Shown: positions 55,234 to 63,599, numbered from the stretch's first letter. The stretch is 63,599 bases of DNA from Intestinirhabdus alba (GCF_009711095.1 NZ_WMJZ01000007.1:1-63599), one strand, 5' to 3'. The notes: generated by a model from the sequence alone, not told the origin. A program made the numbers and translations.

Positions 55234-57337
55234 CCAGATTCATTCCCACGCCGTAATTTCGCCCAGGCGCCGGTTCATAATAGCGGCCGTTCGATTCATT
55301 AACGATAACTGAACCGACGTACTCTTTATCCAGCAGGTTATCCACCCGCCCGAAAATATCGACCGTCAGGCCGCGGTAGCTAATTTTATAGCCGGTACTA
55401 AGCCCGACCGTAGTAAAAGAGGGGGCTTTGGCGCTGTTTTTATCATCCGCCATCATATCGCCCATATAGCGGGCATCGGCACCGGCGTACCCGCCCTCGT
55501 CAGGCGTATAGGTAACCGACGCATAGCCCATATTACGGGCAATGCCGGGCAGCCGGTTACCGTTGCAGCCCGTATCTTTACAGACGTTGCGGCGATAGGT
55601 GGCGTCCAGCCAGGTCCAGCTGGTCTTCACCCGCCAGTCGCCAGCGAAGCGTCGCTCCCACGACAGCTCCGCTCCCTGGCGGCGGGTTTTGCCGGCGTTT
55701 TTCCAGGTGGTCCGTCCGCCGCTGCTGGCGTCCACGACCAGCTCGTTATCGGTACTGGTCTGAAACAGCGCCCCGGTCAGCAGGCCGTCGCCGAGGCGAG
55801 TTTTGCTGCCGATCTCAACGGTATTGTTGGTCGAGGGTTTGAGGTCGAAGTTCATTCCGCTCCGGCCATCGGCCCGGTAGGAGAGTTCCGTAATGGTCGG
55901 CGTCTCAAAGCCTCGTCCTGCGGCGAGATAAATATTCCATGCGTCGGTGACGGCATATTTCAGCGCGCCTGCGGGCAGCCATTCATGGTAGCCGACGCTC
56001 CCGCTGTCGTCGCCGTTGCCGGGTGTCACATAGCGATCGTTTGAGTCAAACCAGACCGAGCTGTAGCGCGCCCCGGCCTCCAGCGTGAGCTTTTCCATCA
56101 GCTGCCACTGAGTCTGCAGATAGGGATCGGCGTTCCACATCAGATTGTGCTCGTTGCGCCGCAGGTCGCCTTTATGGCCATACTGTGGCACGCCGTCGCT
56201 CAGGCGGTAGTTGGTATATCCTTTGCGGTTTTCGCTCATATTTTCATAGCTCAGGCCGGCGGTGAAGGTGACGGGCACTCCCAGCCGGCCGCGGTGAGTC
56301 CAGCGGCCGTCAACGCCCTGATAGTGCCGCTGCAGGCTGATGACGCCCCCGGCGTGGGACGGCCTGAGCTGCGGGGCCATCGGTATCGACTGGTACTGGG
56401 TGGTCTCCCGCTCTCCGGCATACAGCATCACGCTCAGGTCATCCCGCTCGCTCAGCTGACGCTCATAGCGCAGCCCTGCCTGAGTCTGCCGCAGGTCTTT
56501 GCGGGTATTGTACTGCTCCGCCCGCGGCGACTGCTGCGGATCGGCACGCCATTCCGCCTTTGTCAGGCCGCCGGGATCGCCGGCGTTAATCTCCACGCTG
56601 TTCACTATCAGGGCCAAATGGCTGACGTCGTCAAGACGTACCCCAAGCTTCGCATTCGCCAGGTTCTTGCGCGTGCTGCTATGGTCGCGGTAGCCGTGGG
56701 TGATAAAGCGGGTGGTGGAAACGGTGTAATCCACGTCGCCCGGCCGGGTGCCGTCTCCCGTCGCGCCGCTGGCCTTCAGGCCGTAGCGCCAGCTGCCATA
56801 GCTGCCGTAATAACCGCTGCTCTCGACGACGGCCGGCTGGCTCCCCGTTTCCGTGGCGACGTTGATCGCCCCGCCGGAGGCGTTGCCGTACAGCGCGGAA
56901 AAGGGGCCACGCAGCACCTCAACGCTTTTTACGCTGCTGAGATCGATATTTGACGTCTGGCCCTGGCCGTCCGGCATGGTGGCCGGAATGCCGTCCACGT
57001 ACAGACGAATACCGCGCACGCCATAGGCTGAACGGGCACCAAAGCCGCGAATCGACAGCTGCAGATCCTGAGCATAGTTCTGCCGGTTCTGCACCTGCAG
57101 GCCCGGCACACCGGTCAGCGATTCGGAGAGATTAATGCGCGGCGTTGCCTGGCGTATATCGTCTCCCTCCACCACGCTGACGGCGGCGGGGGTATCCAGT
57201 TCAGACACCACCTGCGGCGTGGCGCTGACGACCATCGTCTGCTTATCGTCGACGTCTTCCGCAAGGGCGGTGGGTGAAAGAAAAAGCGGGAATAACAGCG
57301 CGGGGAGGGCGTTTTGTCGTGCGGAGACTCTCTTCAT
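55217..57337 (-). CDS. yncD: TonB-dependent receptor YncD (PqqU)
   Basis: 706-residue outer-membrane receptor. Signal peptide MKRVSARQNALPALLFPLFL with cleavage after ALA near residue 26; TonB box about DKQTMVVSA (32-40); plug domain with GVPGLQVQNR, IRGFGARSAYGVRGIRLYVD and VEVLRGPFSALYGNASGGAI; then a 22-strand barrel ending NLAWRFE. In E. coli this receptor has been assigned to uptake of pyrroloquinoline quinone. A cysteine pair (NVCKDTGCNG) sits in an outer loop. Divergent from yncE with a Fur-like site between. Confidence 0.93.
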   Translation of the reverse strand: MKRVSARQNALPALLFPLFLSPTALAEDVDDKQTMVVSATPQVVSELDTPAAVSVVEGDDIRQATPRINLSESLTGVPGLQVQNRQNYAQDLQLSIRGFGARSAYGVRGIRLYVDGIPATMPDGQGQTSNIDLSSVKSVEVLRGPFSALYGNASGGAINVATETGSQPAVVESSGYYGSYGSWRYGLKASGATGDGTRPGDVDYTVSTTRFITHGYRDHSSTRKNLANAKLGVRLDDVSHLALIVNSVEINAGDPGGLTKAEWRADPQQSPRAEQYNTRKDLRQTQAGLRYERQLSERDDLSVMLYAGERETTQYQSIPMAPQLRPSHAGGVISLQRHYQGVDGRWTHRGRLGVPVTFTAGLSYENMSENRKGYTNYRLSDGVPQYGHKGDLRRNEHNLMWNADPYLQTQWQLMEKLTLEAGARYSSVWFDSNDRYVTPGNGDDSGSVGYHEWLPAGALKYAVTDAWNIYLAAGRGFETPTITELSYRADGRSGMNFDLKPSTNNTVEIGSKTRLGDGLLTGALFQTSTDNELVVDASSGGRTTWKNAGKTRRQGAELSWERRFAGDWRVKTSWTWLDATYRRNVCKDTGCNGNRLPGIARNMGYASVTYTPDEGGYAGADARYMGDMMADDKNSAKAPSFTTVGLSTGYKISYRGLTVDIFGRVDNLLDKEYVGSVIVNESNGRYYEPAPGRNYGVGMNLAWRFE

Positions 57338-57399
57338 GAAGGGACCCGTTATCCATAAGTAGGTGAGGTAATCAAAAGCCAGGCGCTGAGCGTTCCTTC

Positions 57400-57434
57400 A
57401 TTACGGCCCGCGCCTTGCTCCGGGCCTGAGTGAG
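57400..57434. repeat. Short fragment of repeat family A
   Basis: ATTACGGCCCGCGCCTTGCT and CCGGGCCTGAGTGA match the inner part of the 23.2-kb element. It lies in the yncD leader. Ends are missing. Confidence 0.4.
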
Positions 57435-57524
57435 ACACCGCCTTGTAACGCCATGCGTTAAGCATTAATGGAGAAATTATGAAAATTGTAGCCAGGATGC
57501 GAAGAAACGCTCCACATTCAGATG

Positions 57525-57543
57525 AATAATGATTACCATTCCC
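57525..57543. promoter_or_regulatory. Fur box candidate between yncD and yncE
   Basis: AATAATGATTACCATTCCC agrees with the 19-bp Fur consensus GATAATGATAATCATTATC in 14 positions. Placed in the divergent region, it fits iron control of yncE and perhaps yncD. Confidence 0.6.
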
Positions 57544-57629
57544 ATCTATGAAAAAGCGAAGCGCGATATCGCTTACGTCAGCCATGTGAAGCAATTCATT
57601 CATATCCGTATTTATCAAAGGGAGTCGTC

Positions 57630-58691
57630 ATGCAATTACGTCAACTGTTCTCATCGCGCCTGCGCGGTTCTTTACTGCTGGGTTCTCTGCTGGTTGCTTC
57701 ATCATTCAGCACGCAGGCGGCAGAGGAAATGCTGCGTAAAGCCGTAGGCAAGGGCGCTTATGAAATGGCTTACAGCCAGCAGGAGAACGCGCTGTGGCTG
57801 GCCACTTCGCAGAGCCGGAAGCTGGACAAGGGCGGGGTGGTCTACCGTCTGGACCCGGTGACGCTGGAAGTCACCCAGGCTATTCATAACGATCTGAAGC
57901 CGTTCGGTGCCACCATCAACAACGCAACCCAGACGCTGTGGTTCGGTAATACCGTCAACAGCGCGGTAACGGCCATTGATGCGAAAACGGGGGAAGTGAA
58001 AGGGCGACTGGTGCTGGATGAGCGCCAGCGCTCGAAGGAGGTCCACCCACTCAGCCCACGCGAACTGGTCACCGATGAGACGACCAACACGGTTTATATC
58101 AGCGGTATCGGCAAAGAGAGCGCGATCTGGGTTGTGGACGGCGCAACCATCGCGCTGAAAACCGCGATCCAGAACACCGGCAGGATGAGCACCGGCCTGG
58201 CGCTGAACGCCAAAGCGAAGCGCCTGTACACCACCAACGCCGACGGTGAATTGATTACCATCGACACGGCGACCAATAAGATCCTCAGCCGCAAGAAGCT
58301 GCTGGACGATGGCAAAGAGCACTTCTTTATTAACCTGAGCCTGGATACCGCCGGCCACCGCGCCTTTATCACTGATTCAAAAGCTGCCGAAGTGCTGGTC
58401 GTTGATACAGATAACGGCAACGTGCTGGCGAAGGTCGCCGCGCCGGAGTCGCTGGCCGTGCTGTTTAACCCGGCGCGTAATGAAGCCTACGTCACCCATC
58501 GCCAGGCGGGTAAAGTGAGCGTCATCGACGCTAAAAGCTATAAGGTCGTTAAAACCTACGATACCCCAACCCATCCTAACAGCCTGGCGCTGTCCGGAGA
58601 CGGCAAAACCCTCTACGTCAGCGTGAAGCAGAAATCTACCCGCGAGCAGGAGGCAACCCAGCCGGACGAGGTGATCCGCATCGCCCTGTAA
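57630..58691 (+). CDS. yncE: Periplasmic seven-bladed beta-propeller protein YncE
   Basis: 353 residues, identical in length to E. coli YncE. Signal peptide MQLRQLFSSRLRGSLLLGSL with cleavage after TQA near 30. The mature protein is a YVTN-type seven-blade propeller: repeats such as FGATINNATQTLWFGNTVNSA, VTAIDAKTGEVKG, VVDGATIALK and LALSGDGKTLYVSVK. E. coli YncE binds single-stranded DNA in vitro and is iron-repressed. AAAGGGAGTCGTC precedes the ATG. Paired with the receptor yncD. Confidence 0.94.
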   Translation: MQLRQLFSSRLRGSLLLGSLLVASSFSTQAAEEMLRKAVGKGAYEMAYSQQENALWLATSQSRKLDKGGVVYRLDPVTLEVTQAIHNDLKPFGATINNATQTLWFGNTVNSAVTAIDAKTGEVKGRLVLDERQRSKEVHPLSPRELVTDETTNTVYISGIGKESAIWVVDGATIALKTAIQNTGRMSTGLALNAKAKRLYTTNADGELITIDTATNKILSRKKLLDDGKEHFFINLSLDTAGHRAFITDSKAAEVLVVDTDNGNVLAKVAAPESLAVLFNPARNEAYVTHRQAGKVSVIDAKSYKVVKTYDTPTHPNSLALSGDGKTLYVSVKQKSTREQEATQPDEVIRIAL

Positions 58692-58700
58692 TCTCTGCCG

Positions 58701-58740
58701 ACAAAGAGGGAAAGCGCGGGTTTTCCCTCTTTGTTTATTC
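58701..58740 (+). terminator. Terminator after yncE
   Basis: ACAAAGAGGGAAA and TTTCCCTCTTTGT form a perfect 13-bp stem with an 8-base loop, followed by TTATT, 10 bases beyond the yncE stop. Confidence 0.8.
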
Positions 58741-58826
58741 AGGCTGGCCGTTATTTTTTCGCTGTAAATGTAACGGCTCACAATTAACTGCAAATGAAAA
58801 ACGCCACCGGCTCACATTAATTCAGG

Positions 58827-59903
58827 TTATTCATTTACAGGCGTCTGGGTCAGGCTGCACAACCGGGACAGGCTGCTGCATAAAATACCGGCCTGATGAT
58901 TCAGAATAAATGGCTGATTAGTTTCGCCATGCCCGAATTTCGGGTAATAATAAACTGGATAGTTAACGCGCCCGGCAAACTGTTTTATCACATATCGGTA
59001 AAGCAATTTTTCTTCGTCACTGGCATTCAGGCCGTAAAACTGACCAAAAATAACACCGCGTGGGTGAAATTTCCGGCTGTACTCTATCTGATGCAGGGTG
59101 CGGTCAAGCTGTTTAGGCGTTACCCCCGTATCTTCCAGCATCATAATTTTATCCGTATAACTGCCCTCAAAGACAGTGGAAAACAGAGACTGAACCAGGG
59201 TCAGGTTCCCGCCATCCAGTTTACCACTCACTGTTCTTGCTGCATGACGGTTCATCGGCTCGATGCCGGTGTAATTTATCCCGTGAGACAGGGCTTCAAA
59301 GACTTCATTCAGGCTGTTGTTCATGCTGAGTTTTTTACTGTTATCAATCTCATGCATCTCTTTATTATAAGACGCCACCGCGCCATGCACGCCAGGCCAG
59401 TTCAACTCATGGCTGACAAAGCTGTGAATGGCCGTGACGTCACTGAAGCCGATAAGGGTTTTCGGCGTTGAGGCTGAAATACGCTGCCGGCTTGCATGCA
59501 GGGCAGGGTAAAGATTGAATGCCCCCGAGCCGCCCCTGATAAACCAGAGGTAATGTACATTGCGGTCACTGAGAGCATTAATGAGGGTCCGGGCCCGCTT
59601 TTCATCCGTATTGACGTAACCCAGCCTGGTAGGCTTCTGGTCGAGATATCGTTTGTCAACCGCGTAGCACTGGCGGGAAAACGCCGTCTCAATCTCCGGG
59701 ATGACGTTCTCGTCATATTGCGACGAGCTTGCAATCAGGAATACCGTCCCTTTTTGACGGGAACAGACTTTTCGTTCAGGCGCGTTAGCCTGGGAAGCTG
59801 TTTTCTTCACCATGGTCTGTGAGTTGGTCACACACCCGGACAGGAAAAGCACAAGAACGAGGAGCGCGGATTCTTTAAATGCTGTGCTTTTTATCTGGAT
59901 CAT
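58827..59903 (-). CDS. S66-family LD-carboxypeptidase lipoprotein
   Basis: 358 residues. The signal MIQIKSTAFKESALLVLVLF ends in lipobox LSGC (Cys24), so the enzyme is sent to the envelope, unlike the cytoplasmic LdcA. It then has the S66 serine peptidase plan: FIRGGSGA, nucleophile Ser154 in GFSDVTAIH, SGKLDGGNLTLVQS, MLEDTGV, and a histidine block KFGHGETNQPF. Family members cut the meso-DAP-D-Ala bond of the tetrapeptide, or, as MccF, microcin C. The start follows AAGGAAGATAAAT and overlaps the amidase gene by 29 bases. Last gene of a three-gene peptidoglycan operon. Confidence 0.82.
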   Translation of the reverse strand: MIQIKSTAFKESALLVLVLFLSGCVTNSQTMVKKTASQANAPERKVCSRQKGTVFLIASSSQYDENVIPEIETAFSRQCYAVDKRYLDQKPTRLGYVNTDEKRARTLINALSDRNVHYLWFIRGGSGAFNLYPALHASRQRISASTPKTLIGFSDVTAIHSFVSHELNWPGVHGAVASYNKEMHEIDNSKKLSMNNSLNEVFEALSHGINYTGIEPMNRHAARTVSGKLDGGNLTLVQSLFSTVFEGSYTDKIMMLEDTGVTPKQLDRTLHQIEYSRKFHPRGVIFGQFYGLNASDEEKLLYRYVIKQFAGRVNYPVYYYPKFGHGETNQPFILNHQAGILCSSLSRLCSLTQTPVNE

Positions 59904-60771
59904 ATTTATCTTCCTTAGCAATATGTTCACCGCTGTTTTTGTTACGCTGACATCTGCTGCGCGGCGGACGATCATTACTTTTTAGATTTGACTTCTTTGT
60001 TAGTGGAAAATACTTGTCAACCAGGGCATAAAGAACGGCCACCGTTTCTGCATCAATAATGCCGTCGTAGTTATCCTGGCGAAAATGGAGCTGGAAGGCC
60101 CGGACAAGCAGCTGAAGCCCCGGTGCGGTTGTTGCGCCGGAGACGTCATAGCCCCAGGTCTTCAGCCTGGCAATGATATCCTCATTAGACGGGATCCCCC
60201 CGACGGTAAACTGCGCCAGATAAGCTGACCGTGTGTCATCGTCATACCATGCCCCCACTCCGGCTTCATACAGTGATTTCCACGGGAACGCGGCCCCGGG
60301 GTCGCTTTTCCTGCCCGGCGCAATATCGGAATGCCCCACGACATTCACGGGGCTGATGTCCGGATACCGCTGAAGGATATTAATTGCCAGCTCTTTGATT
60401 GCGCCAATCTGAACCGGGTTATAGGGAGGAAAGACGAACACGCCGTCATTATCACTGGCCAGATTAACCACCTCAATTCCGATGGCTGTGTCGTTAAGAT
60501 TGCTTCGCCCGGCCCAGGAGCTGACCCCGGCATGCCAGGCGCGTTCATTTTCATCAACCAGGTTAAAAACACGCATGTCGTTAAAACCGGCTGCAATGTA
60601 CGTTTTGTCGTCCGGGTCCGGGACCAGGTAATGCGCACTCACGGTGCCATCACCGGCAAGTGCCCGCACAGATGCGGCGAAATCAACGGCGGTGTAGTGC
60701 ATGACAAGAAAACGCACGCGCCGGTTAAAACCCTTGACAGAGCGGTAGCTGTTATAATCGATGGGGTACAT
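59875..60771 (-). CDS. N-acetylmuramoyl-L-alanine amidase, AmiD-like, with PG-binding domain
   Basis: 298 residues. Amidase_2 domain with zinc ligands His25 (VMHYTAVD), His147 (VVGHSDIAPG) and Asp157 (KSDPGAAFPW), Glu100 in AIGIEVVN and Lys155. Residues about 195-262 form a peptidoglycan-binding domain (EDIIARLKTWGYDVSG, LVRAFQLHFRQDNYDGIIDA). It resembles AmiD but has no signal peptide or lipobox, so it acts in the cytoplasm or is exported by another route. A basic, Ser/Asn-rich tail of about 35 residues follows. It starts directly after the TAA of the glycosidase gene, whose last codons give the ribosome site (GAGGAGATATAA). Confidence 0.88.
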   Translation of the reverse strand: MYPIDYNSYRSVKGFNRRVRFLVMHYTAVDFAASVRALAGDGTVSAHYLVPDPDDKTYIAAGFNDMRVFNLVDENERAWHAGVSSWAGRSNLNDTAIGIEVVNLASDNDGVFVFPPYNPVQIGAIKELAINILQRYPDISPVNVVGHSDIAPGRKSDPGAAFPWKSLYEAGVGAWYDDDTRSAYLAQFTVGGIPSNEDIIARLKTWGYDVSGATTAPGLQLLVRAFQLHFRQDNYDGIIDAETVAVLYALVDKYFPLTKKSNLKSNDRPPRSRCQRNKNSGEHIAKEDKYDPDKKHSI

Positions 60772-61980
60772 TTATATCTCCTCTTCTTTTTTCGCCAGAC
60801 ATCCGGCTGCTGCCCAGCGCGCTTTCAGATACTCAACAACCTGCTGCGTCTGCGGCTCTCTCAGGAACATATGGCGAAACAGTATGCAGCCGCCCACGTC
60901 AGTCAGGGAATCATTCAGGTCAAGCTGTCGGGTGATTTCGGGCACGCCACCTTCAGCCGTCCAGTCAGGTTCAGCGGCTGAAGGGGTACCGACCTTGTAA
61001 AGCGCGATGCCGATATACAGCGCAACACCAGTACCTCTGACGGTATCGGCCCACCACCGGGTTATCACATCATACCGGGCGACTTTGCGGGCAAAGGGCC
61101 AGTAAACCTGGGGCGCGATATAATCTATGATGCCGTCAAGCACCCACTTCCGCGTGTCCGCATACGCTGAATCGTAGTTTGGTGCCCCGGCCTGCGTGTC
61201 TGACCCCTGCGGGTCATCAGACTTATTTCGCCACACGCCGGCAGGGCTGACACCGAAACTGACATCGGGTTTAATGGCCTTAATCCGCCGTTGACAAGCG
61301 TTAACCAGGGAATATGTATTGTGTCTTCGCCAGTCGCCTTTAGTGGTAAAGCCCTGACCGTACTTCTGCCAGGTGGCGTCGTCGTCCAGCGGTGAGTCCG
61401 CGGATTCGTAATAGAAGTAATCATCGAACTGAATACCGTCGACGTCGTACCGGGTGACGATTTCCTCAACGATACCGGTGACCCAGGCCTGAACTTCCGG
61501 AATACCGGGGTCAAGAACAAAACGGTTATACGCGACCCCGGTCCATTCAGGATGCGTTCTGTAAACGCTGGGCGCGGAATCGGGAGATGAGTGATTCAGT
61601 TCATCGACGGTGGCATCGCGGGTATTCATTGAGATGCGGTACGGATTGACCCAGGCGTGAAGCTCAATGTTTCTTGCGTGAGCCTGTTCAATCGCCCAGG
61701 CAAGGGGGTCGAAGCCGGGATTTTTGCCCAGCGTCCCGGTCAGGTATTTTGACCAGGGCAGTAAGTCTGATGCATAGAGCGCATCAGCACAGGGAACCAC
61801 CTGAAATATCACGGCGTTCATGTTCATTGCCACGATATCGTCAAGAATACTGGTCATCTCTTCTTTCTGGCGTTTAACGCGCGCAGCGTCATCCTGGATA
61901 GTGAGCGAGGAGGCGGAAGGCCAGTCCAGGTTAACCACACTGGATACCCAGGTGGCCCGCATATTCCCATTTTTCATCAT
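60772..61980 (-). CDS. GHL10-family glycoside hydrolase (DigH/YngK-like)
   Basis: 402 residues, TIM barrel of the DUF187/GHL10 type: MRATWVSSVVNLDWPS at the start, MNMNAVIFQVVP, HAWVNPYRIS, YDVDGIQFDDYFYY with the acidic residues expected in the active site, FGVSPAGVWRNKS and DYIAPQVYWPF. E. coli DigH of this family cuts denuded peptidoglycan glycan chains left by amidases. Here no signal peptide precedes the enzyme, in contrast to DigH. AGAGAGGGAC is the ribosome site; two ATGs stand in tandem. First of three peptidoglycan-acting genes, downstream of two immunity-like genes. Confidence 0.86.
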   Translation of the reverse strand: MMKNGNMRATWVSSVVNLDWPSASSLTIQDDAARVKRQKEEMTSILDDIVAMNMNAVIFQVVPCADALYASDLLPWSKYLTGTLGKNPGFDPLAWAIEQAHARNIELHAWVNPYRISMNTRDATVDELNHSSPDSAPSVYRTHPEWTGVAYNRFVLDPGIPEVQAWVTGIVEEIVTRYDVDGIQFDDYFYYESADSPLDDDATWQKYGQGFTTKGDWRRHNTYSLVNACQRRIKAIKPDVSFGVSPAGVWRNKSDDPQGSDTQAGAPNYDSAYADTRKWVLDGIIDYIAPQVYWPFARKVARYDVITRWWADTVRGTGVALYIGIALYKVGTPSAAEPDWTAEGGVPEITRQLDLNDSLTDVGGCILFRHMFLREPQTQQVVEYLKARWAAAGCLAKKEEEI

Positions 61981-62135
61981 GTCCCTCTCTTTGCATGCTT
62001 ATTTACCTAATTAACCGCCAGGCTGAGTCAATAAAAGAGAAACGGAATACCCGCCGGGTGCCCATACAATTTATATTGTGAGCCTCATCACGTCAGAACC
62101 GGCTGACAGGCGACCTGACCGAAAGAAACTACCAT

Positions 62136-62802
62136 TCAGCCCCTGGTGGTATTTGATTTTTCCGACAGACCTATTTCAACCGTTTCAAGGGATTTAAGCA
62201 TATAGGGGGTGAAATCAATCTCTTTTCCGTCGACGACGTTGATTATTGAGCCAAAACCGCAGAAAGCAGAATAGCTATGGTTTTGTATCAGGCAGAATGA
62301 CAGTCTTTTCTTCACCCCTTTCTTTTTTTCCTCCAGGGGAATATTGCGGTTTATTACCGCATAGCCCCGGGCATTGACTGACCGGATATTATACAGCTCC
62401 AGAGGCTGCAACTCGCTCAGGCTTTTGATGCCATAAACGTCCAGAGAACGCCGGGTTTCTTCCTTGTTACGGTTATATTTTTTCTTTTTCCAAAACCCTG
62501 TTTTTTTTATCAAAATAGACCTTTTCAGCAAGCGATCTGTTTGGGCCGTATCCGTCTTTGATGACATCAACAGGAAACAGGCAAAGCCAGGATGCTGGTG
62601 GCGGGTATTTATTATGCTCTGCTGGGTGGAATAATTTTAATGAAACAATTCCGCAGTCAGCCGTATTCGCCAGGTAGTTGCCTCTATGTAATATTAGCTG
62701 TTCGAAAGACAACTCACTGAAGCTGTCTGGAGTGGTTATCTCCGGCGTTATTTTTCCTGAGGAAAAAAACGGGATTGCCATCAGCAGTAATAATTTTTTC
62801 AT
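62136..62802 (-). pseudogene. Frameshifted copy of a secreted T6SS-immunity-like gene
   Basis: Second member of a tandem duplication. The first 109-codon frame (MKKLLLLMAIPFFSSG to VLEKEKI, 62473-62802) and a second frame (from about 62510 to 62136: TGFWKKKKYNRNKEE to SEKSNTTRG) together equal the intact gene upstream. The break is a run of eight A in the coding strand (T 62501-62508) where the intact copy has seven, just after FDKK. It may be dead, or switched by slippage. About 155 bases separate it from the glycosidase gene. Confidence 0.8.
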
Positions 62803-62919
62803 CAGCCTCTCCTTAGCTGGTCTGATTCGGGTTTTTCGTTGACCGGGTTTACGGCAATCTCTGCCCGGTGAGGACGGCTATCGCGCTGCCGTAGACGCAG
62901 CAGCGGGCATCAAAACCAT

Positions 62920-63582
62920 TCAGTCCCTGGGGATACTTGATTTTTCCGGCAGACCTATTTCGACCGTTTCAAGGGATTTAAGCATATAGGGGGTGAAATC
63001 GATCTCTTTTCCGTCGACGACGTTGATTATTGAGCCAAAACCGCAGAAAGCAGAATAGCTATGGTTTTGTATCAGGCAGAATGACAGTCTTTTCTTCACC
63101 CCTTTCTTTTTTTCCTCCAGGGGAATATTGCGGTTTATTACCGCATAGCCCCGGGCATTGACTGACCGGATATTATACAGCTCCAGAGGCTGCAACTCGC
63201 TCAGGCTTTTGATGCCATAAACATCCAGAGAACGTTTTGTGCCTTCTTTGCTTAGGGAGTACTTTTTCTTTTTCCATATTCCTGTTTTTTTATCAAAGTA
63301 GACCTTTTCAGGAAGTACCTGCCCCGGCCCGTATCCGTCTTTGATGACATCAACAGGAAACAGGCAAAGCCAGGATGCTGGTGGCGGGTATTTATTATGC
63401 TCTGCTGGGTGGAATAATTTTAATGAAACAATTCCGCAGCCAGTATCTGCCAGATAGTTACCTCTGTGTAATGTTAGCTGCTCGAAAGACAACTCACTGA
63501 AGCTGTCTGGAGTGGTTATCTCCGGCGTTATTTTTCCAGAGGAAAAAAAAGGGATTGTCATCAGTAGTAATAATTTTTTCAT
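62920..63582 (-). CDS. Secreted T6SS-immunity-like protein (intact tandem copy)
   Basis: 220 residues from the third of three tandem ATGs; AAGGAG ends 6 bases before it, and the sister gene starts at the same MKKLLLL. Signal peptide to about residue 16. The pattern TTPDSFSELSFEQL, HRGNYLADTGCGIVSLKLFHP, CLFPVDVIKDGYGPG and EKVYFDKKTGIWKK recalls enterobacterial proteins labelled putative T6SS immunity periplasmic lipoproteins. Here the lipobox cysteine is absent: FFSSGKITPE instead of a SGC, so it would be soluble in the periplasm. Immunity function is inferred from that resemblance and from the downstream peptidoglycan enzymes. Confidence 0.65.
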   Translation of the reverse strand: MKKLLLLMTIPFFSSGKITPEITTPDSFSELSFEQLTLHRGNYLADTGCGIVSLKLFHPAEHNKYPPPASWLCLFPVDVIKDGYGPGQVLPEKVYFDKKTGIWKKKKYSLSKEGTKRSLDVYGIKSLSELQPLELYNIRSVNARGYAVINRNIPLEEKKKGVKKRLSFCLIQNHSYSAFCGFGSIINVVDGKEIDFTPYMLKSLETVEIGLPEKSSIPRD

Positions 63583-63599
63583 CATCATCTCCTTAGCTG

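Noticed and set aside
58827..59903. S66 protein as microcin C immunity (MccF)
   Set aside because: Possible by fold, but the lipobox places it outside the cytoplasm, where MccF has to act, and its operon partners are peptidoglycan enzymes.

Overview
The window is a chromosomal segment from a member of the Enterobacteriaceae (Enterobacter/Cedecea/Klebsiella-like; genus not resolved). Its backbone follows the Escherichia coli ydc/ync region gene by gene: azoR-hrpA, a ydcJ relic, opgD, ydcH, rimL, tehA-tehB, ydcL, ydcO, sutR, rlhA, yncL, ortT, ydcY, ydcZ, mnaT, curA, mcbR, yncD, yncE. Protein lengths match the E. coli orthologues as I remember them. Accessory cassettes sit between these landmarks. 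No rRNA, tRNA or CRISPR array was seen.

Layout. 1-2.1 kb: a class 3 lipase with a transthyretin-like N-terminal domain, probably a type VI secretion effector, running off the left edge. 2.1-6.8 kb: azoR and hrpA. 7-10 kb: a secreted DNase I-fold protein, AT-rich relics (a KAS III-like N-terminus and a frameshifted export ABC ATPase), then a cold-shock pair: a CspG-like protein followed by a 62-codon YmcF-like gene that appears to start at ATT. 10.7-14.6 kb: a metalloprotease autotransporter and a small lipoprotein. 15.3-19.3 kb: formaldehyde detoxification (frmR-frmA) and protocatechuate dioxygenase with its regulator (pcaH-pcaG-pcaQ). 19.4-23.6 kb: ydcJ relic, type B carboxylesterase, opgD, ydcH. 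23.7-34.2 kb: periplasmic racemase, rimL, tehAB, ydcL, an AraC/DMT pair, benE, sutR, rlhA. 34.3-42.3 kb: GH25 lysozyme, yncL, ortT, srfABC. 42.5-48.8 kb: a sugar-acid catabolic locus (RspA-type dehydratase, gluconate 5-dehydrogenase-like SDR, idonate dehydrogenase-like enzyme, MHS symporter, GntR regulator) with a GntR-type palindrome and a CRP-type site in its divergent promoter region. 48.8-50.5 kb: IS256 relic, a small membrane protein and repeats. 50.5-58.7 kb: ydcY to yncE. 58.8-63.6 kb: an operon of three peptidoglycan enzymes (DigH-like glycosidase, AmiD-like amidase, S66 LD-carboxypeptidase lipoprotein) behind two tandem copies of a secreted T6SS-immunity-like gene, one frameshifted at an A7/A8 tract.

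Three families of intergenic repeats decorate the cassette junctions: a 170-bp element with terminal inverted repeats, a second family present at four sites, and large palindromic elements, one with an ERIC core. One copy of the first family supplies the stop codons of two converging genes. The most promising novelty candidates are the three-enzyme peptidoglycan operon with its immunity-like tandem genes, srfABC, the ATT-started cold-shock gene and the metalloprotease autotransporter.
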